Positions 44,501 to 57,300 of a DNA stretch of 64,000 bases are shown here, piece by piece. The stretch is taken from positions 1 to 64,000 of the forward strand of contig WEDG01004629.1 in assembly GCA_017591395.1 (NCBI GenBank), read 5' to 3'. The position numbers and the translations under genes were made by a program. The notes beneath the pieces are model-generated. The model saw nothing but the letters and a program-made list of their open reading frames with translations, was not told the DNA's origin and made no database searches. Every line of letters begins with the position of its first letter. Position 1 is the first letter of the stretch. The stretch is from Schistocephalus solidus (lineage: Eukaryota > Platyhelminthes > Cestoda > Diphyllobothriidea > Diphyllobothriidae).

Positions 44501-47500
44501 AATTATGCTTAAAACTGCAAAAGAAAATAATACTATTTATCTCCAGAATTTAGTATATTATTAAAATACTACCCTTTTAAAATAATTATCATCCACTTTT
44601 TATTCTCTTTTTACCCTTAAAAATGGACAAATTATGACACGTAAAAATAACTGGATTATTTCTCCTGTATCATCAAACTCTTCCCAAAACAGTATATGAA
44701 GTATCTAAAGACTGTTTATCAATTGATGCTAAAACTTTGCCCCCTTATTCCGCTTCGAATTAATATATTCAGAGGCCGGTTTTCACATAGAACGGCGCCA
44801 CCTTAAAGGCTGCGCTTAATGCGTCTATTTGCGCTTCATTATGAATAACTTTAGAGTTGCCAAATCATTAGCAACTGAAAATAGCCTTCCTGCACAAGCC
44901 AATAGATTAAGTGTTTGAAACATTGAAAACATAATTCTCAAGGAAAACAATAAGGGAAATATAAATCCAGTAGAAAATAATTCGCCATTCTGGTTCAGCT
45001 GTTTCAGCATACTTTGTTATACACCTTAAGTGGCAGTGGTTGAAAGGAATGCTAATTGTAATTTCTTGAAACAAATATTTCTACCTGGGGTTTTGAAAAA
45101 CCTTGACAAAATTTCCATAGTGATCCATATAACCATCAGATTAACGAACTTTCGTCGATACGTTCTCAACTTATAATTTTTGGGCAGCAATCATTTGAAG
45201 TGGCCCATCCTGGAGGTCGGGTTTTCCATGTCATCAACAAACACCCTGAGTAGTCGCAAAGGAGACATTTTTGTGAAGATTTAAACCATGGTTTGTCAGT
45301 GTTCCGCGATTTTAATGTACTTATTAACAAAGGTAAAATACAAAAAAATATGTTATCGGCTTTGTTTATGCTGCGTTAGGGAAAAGTTAGAAAGGGTATT
45401 TTTACTCTCAAAGTTTATTATTGTTTATTCTATTGTAATGTTTAACGTCTTTATTTCAGGTGAAAATTCACTGGGGGTTAATTTTCCCACTTATTTTATT
45501 TGTGCTTAAAATGTAAGCTATTTCGTGTTGATAGCAGCAAGAGGTCTAGTTCCAGGAAGCTGCTGAAAAGAATGGGAGGCAATTGTTGAAACAAGTTTGT
45601 TGTCGCCCAACGTTCCTTAATTTTCATTCCCATCTGTCCCAGGTAAGGGAGGTGTATTTCAATGCCCTCATTACTGTCAGCTAAAGACCATATCAACTTC
45701 GAATTTGTCGCACTCATTTCCGTGCTCTAAGGGTAAAATTTTGAATATGCAGATATTCCGGGCTTAAGAAGGGCAGATAAGAATTCAAAATGATTCCTCA
45801 AACGTTTTATCAAATTGTTTATCACCAGAGTTGATCAAAACTTCGGATGCCAACAGAAATGACTCTATTTAAACAAAAACAAAAGCATCTTTCAAGGTCG
45901 TTTAAAGTTCGTCTTCCGACAGTCGGTTTTCTGTGTCTCGTCCACGCGCATACAGTTCCAGCCAAAATTTAAAAGCTAACCGCAAACGTTTTTAAAAGTA
46001 GCATCAACATGTATGACATAAATTAAATTCCGAAATTTAGCTGGAACCAGAAATCCTTATGTTTGTTTCAAGTTGTTACCTACTACGCACTTAATAATGT
46101 AATCTTGTCCGTAGAATATAAATGGTCATGTAGATTTTTGCGCTGAATTTCATTGAAAGTATACCAAACATCATGAATTTTGCGAAGTGCATGGATTTGC
46201 GCAGTTACGTGAGAAACCTATTTACTTCTTTCATAGCACTCTCATGAATGTGAACTCCAAACGTTATTTTTAGTGAAAATATCGTCTGTTTTGCAGTCAT
46301 TCGTGGCACGCGAAGGTTGGCATCTTGACTTTGTCTACCATTACATCTTGTCACGCGCCCGGTATTCTTGACTATTTATTATAACCGACCTCAGGTGAAG
46401 GAGGGATGAGAGCGTGCGATAAATGCTATTCATGTTTAGGAACACTAAAGATAATTAAAATGCATGTCCACTTCATGGCGCCCACACTCGTGCCGGGTTT
46501 AGGGTTACTTTCGTCTTTTCCGAATCTCAAAGCATAACCCTAAAGTTGTTCGATGGCTCCATTTGACATCCTTATATTTGATCCATGTTTCTTTGTTTAG
46601 GAAAGCAGACGAATATCCAATTCCACTTTTAGCATGAAAGATGTTATTTTGCACTACGTCTCACTGCCGAATGCATTATCCAACTGTCCACTTCACATCC
46701 TATAGAGTGTTTATTTGGATTGGCTGACTGACATGTACAAGGAAATACCAGGCTACCGATGAAATGTCAGTTTGTTCCTTTTCGGCCTTTGAGACCTGAC
46801 GGACTGGGAACCACAATGAAGCGAGTTTGCCGTTGTTGTCTCACAAATATTTTATCAGCCTTCGTTCTTTACTAGTCTTTTTATCTTCATTAAGGCTATG
46901 TGACTGGTTCATCTTGGTTTTCCAAAAACCCAAATTCTCTTCATTGATTTAGGTTATATTTTTGACAGGAATTTTTAAACTTAAAATTACTGCAACTTTA
47001 TACACAGAACAGGAATGACTTTTTGATAGCCCATTGGGTGTATAAAGGTAAGAAGAAGCAGGATCAGGAGCCAAACACGTTATACTCAGTACTTACGTCA
47101 AGTTCAGAGAAGAATAATCTTAAATAAAGAAGGGTCAAATATAACCATTTTTGCTCTCACCAAACATGTCCTGGAAATTTTCTTCCCAGGCAGTATGCAT
47201 CCAGAGTGCACTATCAGGTATTTGGTTAACAACATTCAGACTTTCTTCAAGATACTACACAAAGCATAAATAACTGTTGGTCTTGTAAACAAAAGCCCCT
47301 GTACAAATTGCCACGTTTTTTTCACTACTGTCAGGCCATGTTGAGATATCAGAATTCGTTCACAGCAATCTTTCTTCCCATTCGTGCGACCTTCTGCTAA
47401 ACAATCTAACAAATATTTTAATTAAACCCATTAATATTCCACTGGTATTAGGATGTATATACAAACCCTTGAGAAAACTATAAACGTACAAAGTGTCATG

Positions 47501-48540
47501 TATTTGCAGCGATGTTGCACACCTTGTTATTAATATCTAGGCAAATGGGATATTTGTAGCACATACTGTCCAATTTACCAGCGTTGGTTAATGCTTCACG
47601 CAGGGAAATTGCCATTATTGCGGTCTAGAGATCCCTTTTAGCATTCGTTTGGTGTTTTTTGTACACGCTATTAATGTCCAAGTAAATCCTCGACTTAGTA
47701 ATAAGGAATTCCCACTGACGATTCTGGTAAGAAATATGCAATATCCTTCCTTAGATAAAGTGAAAATTTGGGCGTTTTTTTAACCATCAGATTGACCGAA
47801 CAAAATGAAAGAGATTATGACAGCACAGGGTTATATTATCCGAGAGCAATAGAGTGAATTGCACAGGAGGACGACAAAGCCTTCCAGTCCTTTCATGAAA
47901 TGTTTAAAAGTTTGCAAAATTTTAAAACTTATCAAGTGAATTCGATGAATGCAGAAACTAAATGCTTATTATAAAGATAGTGTGATATGTTGCTTTTTCT
48001 TCAGACGATTTTCATAAACCGTAATTCAATTCCTTGCGAGATATTTTCAGCGTATACGTGAAGTATAAACGGTGTAAATCTCTCGGAGGTTTTTCTATTT
48101 GCACGTTGTTCAGTTTGCAGTGAGAGTTGTTCGGCTGAATATTAAAGAAAAAAGATGTAAGCTATTATAAAAGAAGTCACTGAATTTATTTACCACATGC
48201 ATGTTTCTTAAATGCTTGCAAATTTAACACTTGCAAAATTTAAGTGTGGGAGTCTATTTGCACGTACCCTTATTGCAAAAAACATATCCACAGTGAACGC
48301 AGAATGATTGCCACTTGCGTTGTCCATCAGAATTCAAATTTTTGGATGACCACCAAGTTTTATAATGATTAAAAACTCTAAATAATTGCACAATTGAAAA
48401 TCCAAAGTTTCACAAGCAAGAACTGACAAGTTAGTTGCAGCCGCATTGATGGCATTTACAACCGTCTTGTTCAGAAATTGGCTATAGAACCGTAGAAAAA
48501 AATGGTAGGAATCTAGGACTCTAATAGAAATGAAGAGGCG
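35560..48540. other. Long AT-rich region without supported genes
   Basis: I found no exon set, RT domain or RNA gene here. ORFs above 60 codons (for example 36852-37064, 39078-39389, 41239-41451, 42369-42578, 45288-45509) are unrecognisable and consistent with chance. Slightly less AT-rich patches near 42.3-42.6 and 43.3-43.7 kb could be old repeats. It may be intronic or intergenic. Confidence 0.45.
46330..46480 (+). repeat. Possible degraded copy of the RTE-element 3' repeat
   Basis: cccggtattcttgac, gagagcgtgcgataaatgct and aaaatgcatgtccact line up loosely with 13870-13985 (ccggtcttcttgac, gagagtgcggtagctgc, cgcgcaagtcacc). Similarity is patchy. Confidence 0.3.
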
Positions 48541-48596
48541 GGTTACAGAAAGTAGTCACGAGGAATGAGACGCGATCGCTGGAAAAAGAGCGTATA

Positions 48597-48745
48597 AGAC
48601 TGCCGTTTTGAACTCTCCCTCAAATCCATCACCAGAGACAAGGCCAGGTAAGGATAGTTGATTGTCCAGGTCACTAAATACCTTTCCAACGTGGTATATC
48701 CCGAATGTATCGCATATATTTGCACCTGGTGCGATAATTATCTGA
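48597..48745 (-). repeat. Inverted repeat, left arm
   Basis: On the minus strand tcagataattatcgcacc, gcgatacattcggga and ggtgatggatttgag match the right arm at 49071-49250 in order. The overlapping 143-codon minus ORF (48556-48987) crosses the arm boundary and is probably not a gene. Confidence 0.6.
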
Positions 48746-49070
48746 AGGGCGAAATATTTCAGAATGTACTTGCAATGTGCCTGCGTGCCTGTCAAAAGCT
48801 CATTGAACGTGGTTGCATGTGGTGTGACGATTGCCGACTGTCTAGTTGTTAAAGGCCAGAATTTTGGCATCCGTGGGCAATTTGAGTCGCTGACTCTGGC
48901 AGCAGGAACATTGGTCATCAGCACACTCTCCGCTTGCCTTGCTACTTTGCCTAGAGAAAGTTTTAGCGTAGAATATGGTCGCTGCACTTGTTGATTGATT
49001 GAGGACCGGAAAACCCTGACTCAAGGAGTTAACGGCTCACACGGTTGCTAAAAGCAACAGTTGGCCAGTC

Positions 49071-49250
49071 AGCCAATTATCGCACCACATACAACTATTT
49101 GCGATGCATTCGGGAGCTGTCAATTGTGATAGGCATGTGTGGCTTATCAAATACATCCTATAACTACTGCAACACCTGGAAAATTCAGTACCCTTATCTT
49201 ACTTCTGTCTTGGGTGATGGATTCGAGTGCAAACCAGAAACGTCAGACTA
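49071..49250 (+). repeat. Inverted repeat, right arm
   Basis: cagccaattatcgcacc, gcgatgcattcggga and ggtgatggattcgag in the same order as the reverse complement of 48597-48745. The loop between the arms is about 325 bases. Confidence 0.6.
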
Positions 49251-49778
49251 AGAAAACTCTTGTTTTAGCAACCGTATCCCGTTCTTTCCGGCATTTGGTT
49301 CGGAATAAAGTCATTGAATCAAAGTACATTTGAGATATTTTTGTATAAGCAAAGTTTAACAATGTTATAATAATCGAAAAAATTCGTAGGTTAGAAAGAA
49401 AGTTGACGTTTTCTATAGCTTACGTGTGCATGAACTACCGAGGCACATCGTTAAATGAAATGAAAGGAGTGTTCATCCTTCCCTTGATATAAATATAGCA
49501 CATAAATAACGGTAAAACTTTACATGGATTTGCGTAACGCACTCAGCAACAAATACACTCATTTCCGTTCGTTGCAGTGATTTTATCAAACTTACACACC
49601 TTAAAAACTTCCATGTCTCGTAATGCGAATAGGTTTATTAAAAGGTAAGGTACGTTTATACCCTTTCCGTATATTTTCAAGAAGCCTTCTATAAGGTTTT
49701 TAACACCAAATTAATACGTTTCCTTGTACAGGTAAAAAGCAGGCATACAGCTAATCCGAAACATGCGAATATTACACA

Positions 49779-50335
49779 TGTGGTAGTCTGTTCCCACGCG
49801 CGCCGCTTAGTCTGTCGCCCCTGGTTGAGGCAGTCGACTCACGTGATTGGCGGCGCCGACGCTGACTGATGCCGTCCGTCTAACTCTTCTGCTTGGACCG
49901 TTCGAGCCCTGGAACCAAACCCGCGAGTGTGGAGCTGACGCCCAACTATGCCATCAATGCCCAACGTGCTTTTTCAAGACTCACTGCCTCATGGTCATAC
50001 AACGCCACAGCGAGCGGTTTCGGACTCACTGACCTGCAGACACGTGACTCACACACACGCGTGCGTCCTGCTAGTCGTGGATGCCCAAGGGCCGCTTGAA
50101 CACCCCTTCCTTCGGCCGACGCAGCAGGGGCCACTAGACACGACCCTACTCTGGTAATGTAATGCACACCCCCTTGACAACACAGACCTATTTGAGCAGC
50201 TGCCACCTCTGTCTTATTCTCTCTGAGGTCAGCACTGGCCTGCCTTCACCAGTGTCCACTGCTGCCTGAGACGGCAACGCGGAGTTCTATGCACAATAAA
50301 TCCCTGATTCTGGTGCCTACTGCTTTTAAATTACA
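49779..50335 (+). repeat. GC-rich repeat-like island ending near AATAAA
   Basis: Sharply more GC-rich than the flanks, starting tgtggtagtctgttcccacg and ending shortly after AATAAA at 50295-50300, with a final ttaca. The TG...CA ends and AATAAA recall a solo LTR, but no target duplication, partner LTR or gag/pol is present. Overlapping ORFs on both strands (49847-50206) are composition effects. Confidence 0.35.
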
Positions 50336-53300
50336 GAGGATATTTGACCTGATATTTGCAGTGCTATGAGCACACACACTGCTTTGACCCCTACTAGTGA
50401 TCAAAACCAATCAACGTGTGTCCTTTCACATATCGGCTGCAGGCGACAGATGACGCCCTGGAGGAATTCCTACTGACACTGAAAATCCAGGAAAGCAGTT
50501 TTGCTTCCTCAAAGAAAACATTTCCGAAAAATATTGTACTGGCGAATGGAATGACATATACATGAAAGTTGACATACCACAATGTAAGCAATAACTATGA
50601 TTTTATTATCCGCTGCATATCTGCAACAAATAATCATACAAACAATATGAGGCGTAAAAAATGTATGCAAGTCTCCTCGAATGTAGATTGCAGTGGTTAC
50701 TGGAGTAACTGCGAAGGAAGTCCAGCATACAACAATGTGTAGAGTACCAAAAAAAAGTTTACTGCAATCTCAGTAACCACACATCTAACTACTCTGGCGA
50801 ATTTTTGCTTCTTGCAGCCCAGCTAACCTTTAAATTTAACAGACATTTCCCTTCAGTAGACCAGCTAATGATTAATGCGTTAAAGTACTAACCTCTTTAC
50901 ATATTAATCATTCTCTTTGGAATTTGTCTAATTTGGTGTCTACAACAATTTTCCATCTAAAGGCCGTCCAATTTGATTTAGAAAAATTGAAATGGACTGC
51001 AAACGTTCAACTGCAGTAACATATTTTATGGCAGCAGTGCTCTCCACTAGATTAATTTTGTTGTTTACCTTTGGATTTAAATCATAAGACCAAAGTATTT
51101 GTAATAGGAAATTCGTAAAAATTATCATCTACTAAAGAATGCGCCAAATAAACTAAACAAAATGGGAAATTATTATTTAGAAAAGGAAAAGGAATGGGAT
51201 CTGGCCTGCACTTTTCTCCCACAAAACCCCATCTATATTACACCATTTGAAAATGTTTATTAACATGGCCATGTTAAACATTTTGAATAAACTAATCTAC
51301 TGGATAATACTTCAGAAAAAATTCAAAACACAAAGTATTTTTTCCCTTCTAAGACGAGGTAAACTTCATAAAGAATAATTTTTAAGAAATTATTTAATTA
51401 CTTCAATGGGGATAACAACTGTAAAGGAATGATTTGTTTTCGGCAGTGAGTCAAACGCGCCGTAATGCTATCCTAACGGCTAAGAGCAGCGGTTGATTAT
51501 AGTGGTATTTTTTTAAACGAAGAAAAGTTTTGAAAAATATCTCAAATAAAATGTCCATGACAAGAAATAACGTGGTTTTTGCCTTGGTTGCGTGTATAAG
51601 ATTTTGATTTTCTTTTTCGCGAAAAGCCCTACGGTGGATGAAGGAGATAATTGAATGAAGCTGTTCTATCTTCAAGCTACCGAAGTTGGCTTTCTCCGCA
51701 CTAAATATATACATTAGACCGGTTAGCCTATGAAATGTGCCTTCGATGCTAAAAGATAACCTAATACTAAGTATTCTATATCATAATCCCAAGATATTTT
51801 TATTCACTTCAGGATACCGTCTTTTCAATAATATTCTCTCCCGCTGACTGTAAAAAACTAAAAACAACAATTAATATATACTAAAGAGGTAGAACTGTTT
51901 TCCTGTATAAATTTAACTATGTTTTATAAAACATACTACGCAAAAAATACTCCTGTTATACTCATTACATACCCATTTTCGTCTTGCTAAAATTTAATGC
52001 ATTGGGAAGAATTAGCTTTTGGCCTCGCAAATCATTTCCAATTCCGAAAGCTCGTTTGAAATGCAAGATCATGAAGTGACTGGCATACCTTCTGAGTATG
52101 CTGTACAAAAGAAAGTATTACACATTGCTTAAGTAATCTTGTCAAATCGAGCATAAACTTCTGAATTTCTGTTAACATTTCAAGATATAGACATGTGCAT
52201 ACATGCATTCATCCTAAAAACTGCATAAAACTAGGAAAGGCAGTGCATGGTGAATTTCAAAAATAATGGAAAGGTAGCATTGTCTCATTCACTTTGTCTA
52301 CCACAGCATGCTGAATTTCTAATGTCGTTATTTTTAAGCATGCACAAGCGTAATAATCAATTAATTTTGTTCAGTTTCCACAAGTATTGTTATAATTGGT
52401 AGGAATAATTGGACATGTGTTTGCCACTGCAACTCAATAAAAAGTTAACATTTCTGTGTTAAATAAACTTTGATCCGATATATATGTATATATAAGTCAA
52501 ACAAGTTCATTACACTTACTGATGTGGTTATGATCGCATTCGATCCCATTCTGTCCACCCACTCGCCAGCTAGCCACTGGCGATAAACGAACGTTGTGTC
52601 ATAAGACGCATGCCACATATAATGCACACTTATGTTGCTATAGGTGCAACAGTCAAGACGTATATATATCTATATAAATTTTTTCTGACATTAAAATCTG
52701 TAAGAAAGCAAAATGAGAACATTTGTGTTATTTATAAAGAACAAAACACGTTATATTGTCAGTTTATTTGATAGTAAATCAAAGCTACAGACTATAAATT
52801 AAATATAAAATTTCCTACTCGTTTGGTAATAATGGCGTTCATCAATACGTATTAGCAACACCTCAATGTATAACCTTGAAAGAGCCATCAGTTTATGTCT
52901 TTGCTTGTTGAAATATTATCCGTTCCGGCAGCATAGGTTATATTAAACAGCTTTTGAGAAAACGTTTTTGTAGCCAAGATTGGTTATATTCCGTGGGTTG
53001 TTAAGCATGATATGTATGTCATCGAATTGTAATTTGATGCCATCAAGTTACAAAAATTGGCCTGGGAGGATTCAGAAAACTGATTACAAGCAAACGTTTG
53101 CATGTGCCATATTCTATTCAAGCCAGTTCACTTATATTTGAAGGACATCGAGTAAAATATTTCAGACCTTTTTGAGGGGATGAAACAATCGAACTAGCGA
53201 AACGACGTCTGAAGGTAGCAATTACGAACGCTAAACCCCGGGCAACATACGCGTATTCTTGACGAAATCTCCCATCGTACGCTTTTGAGGTTGAAACCGA

Positions 53301-54284
53301 CTCCCGTTGAAGGCCACATCGATGTGTATTTACTCGTTTACTTGCTCCCATAGAGACGAATGAATTGGAAGTACAACGAAGTGGCTGGAAAAGAGGGTAC
53401 GTGAAAACCTACCTGTCTTTCTAAGTTCAGGTGACACCAGATGGATTTTGTGTTCTATTCTCGTGCATCTGAGTGATACTGATCACCTACTCAATCCCAA
53501 ATAAGCCAAATACAGAACACTTTTCCTAAAAGTCTACGCCAATGGGTCCTACCAACATCTGAAGCAGTGGATAGGCTGCTGCCAAATCCAGCACCGTTTC
53601 CTTAGAAAACTTCGGTATAGACATTCCTCCGTTGCTGTCACCGTCGTGAGGTGCTGATCAGCCACCCTCCAAAACCCCCGGAAGATGGTAATTCACACCC
53701 TGTACTCAATTTACGAACATTGCTGACGCCTTACATTGCCTACTCCCACCTCCCCAGCCCCGAGGAACAGAACACGCTGACCTGGCCATGTGAACAGCCT
53801 AGTAACGATAAGTGATAACCAGTAAACGCTCATAAACCCTGAGAACCTATCATATTTAATTATCAATGCAACTGTATAGGCATGGTAATGGGTTACAGAA
53901 GACACATGTTTGAGGTCTTGAATTTTTAAGTTTAACATCGAAATATTTACAGAGAGTAGGAAGATAGATTAAATTTTGTCTTAAACTGCAAGCGGGTTGT
54001 GTAAATAAAAGGGAAGGGGGGGGGGTGGCGGATAATACGTGGCAGTGATTTCGTAGACGGTGGTAACAAGCGTCATGTTAGAGAAAGTGCCTGGAGGGCA
54101 ACGGAAAAGTGCATACAGTTAATGTGCCTTTGACCACACGGCTTGTAGGAGGTATTGCTGTGCGTACATAAGTGGTTTACGTGCTCTGGTGAAGACCGCT
54201 TTTTTTGTCGCTAACCGACGCTGACCCAATTATTTTGGGTAATTCTTTAGGACCTTAAAAAGCAAACCAACATTTCCAGTGGGT
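50336..54284. other. AT-rich region without supported genes
   Basis: Contains TA microsatellites near 52478-52498 and 52661-52682 and a poly-G run at 54009-54025. A 54-codon plus-strand frame near 50402-50566 looks protein-like (ATDDALEEFLLTLK) but has no start or in-phase splice sites. ORFs at 51451-51714 and 53118-53351 are not recognisable. Confidence 0.4.
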
Positions 54285-54362
54285 GCCAAATGAATCCCGG
54301 GATCAAACCCAAATGCGAAAATCGTGGGTTTTGCTCCCGATCACTCCTTTGCCTTGCGATGA
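54285..54362 (-). repeat. tRNA-like SINE head
   Basis: On the minus strand aaggcaaaggagtgatcggg is A-box-like and gggtttgatcccggg is a perfect B box about 35 bases later. The ends do not form an acceptor stem. Differs from the heads at 131 and 7395, so a second SINE family is possible. Confidence 0.5.
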
Positions 54363-57300
54363 CGGGGGTTGTCGGGTATTTATTTGAATAGACACGGCCT
54401 CATGGGAGAAAAACAGCCTGTTCCACAGGAGCAAGTAAAGGGGTCTGGTTGTCTGGCATGGCAACCTATCCTTAAATTCTCAACACATCCAAATGGATTG
54501 GTCAGGAATGATAACCGACAGCTTGATGCTGATAATGATAATGAGACAGCTTGTGCAACACGTCTTCTTAGGATTGCAGTCACCGCGTCCCGTGACAGAA
54601 ACATTTAATGAATATGCTTTTCTCTTAAGCAATCATATTGAGGTTTTTGGCCTACTGACGATGTTCTGTGCTATGCATCTGTCAGGATAAATGTTCTCGC
54701 AAAGCAGGTCCTCGATCTTTCTAGGCTCCTCCTGGCTTCTTTCTACCAATCAACTGTTTCTACGCCGATGCACATTGCCGGCAAAGGTAAGCTTCTGTGC
54801 GGTTGCTAGTGGAGCTCAAGAGTGAACCTTGAGGCAGAAAACGTCAAGTAACTCCCACAACCCATTGGTTAGGCGTCCTTCACCCATCTATTTTTCCGCC
54901 AAAAAGAGATATGATTTCAGTTTTGTCCGATGGGTAAAAACTGCCAAATTCTTGTACCTTACAGCCAAGGTTTTGTTTGCGCATAAACGCTCATTTAGGG
55001 GGCTTCCGTAACGTATTCTGCTAGAAAAATGAGCGACCTGTCGATGCCACCTCCAACTTGAACCTGGACGACGGATGTGCTTGATTTACAGCTTTTAGGA
55101 GTGCAGTTTGGTCGACTTCTTTGATTTGTGTTTGCACAAGTGTCACGATTCTAACTATCACAATGTCCTAGCCAATCCTGCCGTTTGCTTCTTTAAAATA
55201 TTTATGGCTCACCTACGAGAGTACTTGTAAAGAAAGATTCAAGAAGAGACCCCAGAGCAACTCTTTTCTCTGATTATACAGTTTATTGCCAAAAGTAAAC
55301 TACAATTAAATGGGCCTATTAGCAATAAAGCCCATTAGTAAATTCCTAGTTATTCTTATTTTCGCCTGATTATTTTGATCAATATTCCCAGAGCTAAAAA
55401 AATTTTCTCGGTTACCCGGACGTTCGTAACAATTGGTGACATATTTTAAACGACCAAATTTCGATACTGCGTTTCTGGGCTAACGAGAACTAATAAAAAT
55501 CTAGCGTTTGCCCATCAACTAGTTTTATGCATTTTTTCGAAAGAGAATTTCATATGAGCCCTTCACATTGATCTATTGGTGATGCTTTGATGAGAGGTTC
55601 AATTATTGAACGCCAATTATCAAGCAGATAAAATTGTCCTTCCAAAAATCGAATAATTGTTTTCCCATGTGCCTTGTGGAGCTTGCCTTTTTTCTTGCCT
55701 AGAAAGAGTTATTTGAAGTTACGTAAAGTAATTTAACTTATTCACGGCTTTATCGTCAAGCTGCAACCGCATTTTATGAAAATGCATTATACTTCGCTCT
55801 ATCCTAAGTTTCAGGATTTTAACGGGGCAAATGAAACTGCATTGTGTTTGTTTTAAAAATTTACTGTCCTCTTATATATTATGAAACCTAGATCTGGCTT
55901 ACAGCTTTTCCAGCATTTTAAGATAACTTAGCTTTTAAAATTGCCTGCCATCAAGGTAACCTGGTCATCTGCAAGATCCAAAAATATGTCCATGTTTAAT
56001 TAAAAGATCCTTCTTGACCAAAATCTTCCTCCAATGCACCTCCTTTAGCCTCCCCATCTTATATCTACGACTGAACTTCCTAAACAATAATGTTTTTTAT
56101 CTGAATTAGTTAGTTGGAATTGTTTTTAAAAATTGTCCGATTAATTAGTCAAGAAACTTCGGAAAATAAAATTATCATGTTAACTGATTGCAGTGCGTTA
56201 CTAAGGTGTATGGGATCGGATTATCCTGGAGAAAGGTTTCATAAAAATATTTTTTAAAATTACAAGTCCTTCCTTACATGAAATCCATTGCTTCTTTCAA
56301 ATTAATAATCACAAGCCACTGATGGCTACACACTGCATATATTTCCAGTCTGCCTAAACGAAAACACAGAAACTCCGTTGTACAGGTTGATAGTTAATTC
56401 GCTTCACTAATTAACGAAATTTCTTGAGTATTTTTTATTTTAAGAACGGAACATGGAGATACCGTCTTTTGTAAATATTGGCATCAAGTAATTTCACCAT
56501 TTTTTCTGCTTCTCAGGTACGTGCGCTCGAGGCGACACTTTTCTATAACGACTCAAGAAAAATCTAGCTCCTGCTCCTGTGACTCTTACAAGCTAATGCT
56601 GTTCAATTAGGTTAATAAAAGGGGTAGTAAAATCCCTAACTTTCCAAAGATTAGTTCCTACTTGAAAATTCATAGCAGTTAAATTACGGAATTGGCTGCT
56701 TAATTTTTCCGCGCGGAACAGATAAAACCTTCAAACGGATTCAGACTCATTGCAGCAGGCCAGAGGGAAAATTATGCGAGACCCGATAGCACTGCGGGTA
56801 GTTTAGGCGGAAGGGCTATTTTGAAAAATTTATAAGCCGATGACCACGCAGTCAGGCTCGGATTACCAAAACGGATGTACAACCCAGTACATGGCAAGCT
56901 CTGCCTTACCTTACGGGCGTCTCAGGAGCAGCAGAGCGCATTTCTACCAGACTATGTTTTGACATTGCACTCCGGCCCAAACCTACTATAAGCCGAATGG
57001 TCATGAAAATAAAGGACCAACTAAACCCCAAAGAGTAATCTGGCATAGTGTATCACATACCATGCTTTATTTGTCCTTGAAGCTTGTACACAGACGAGAT
57101 GGAATGTGTAGTGGGACTGCCCATACACGAGCATAAGTTAACTGTGCGACCGGGCAACATATTTTCGCAAGTTGTTACACATACCTACAAAAAGAGCCAT
57201 GAGATAAACGTTGCAGCTGTCAAAATAATCACCCACACCGGAACCTATACGAGCCGAGAATTTATTTAAGTCCCGTCCACGGATATAAAATCAATCAATC

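Noticed and set aside
35560..48540. CRISPR array, rRNA or large gene in the long AT-rich stretch
   Set aside because: No regularly spaced repeats, rRNA-like conserved stretches or linked exons were seen.
48556..48987. 143-codon minus-strand ORF
   Set aside because: It spans one arm of an inverted repeat and beyond, with no recognisable protein and no splice or start context.
49846..50206. Overlapping ORFs on both strands as a gene
   Set aside because: High GC reduces stop codons here; no homology or splice signals.
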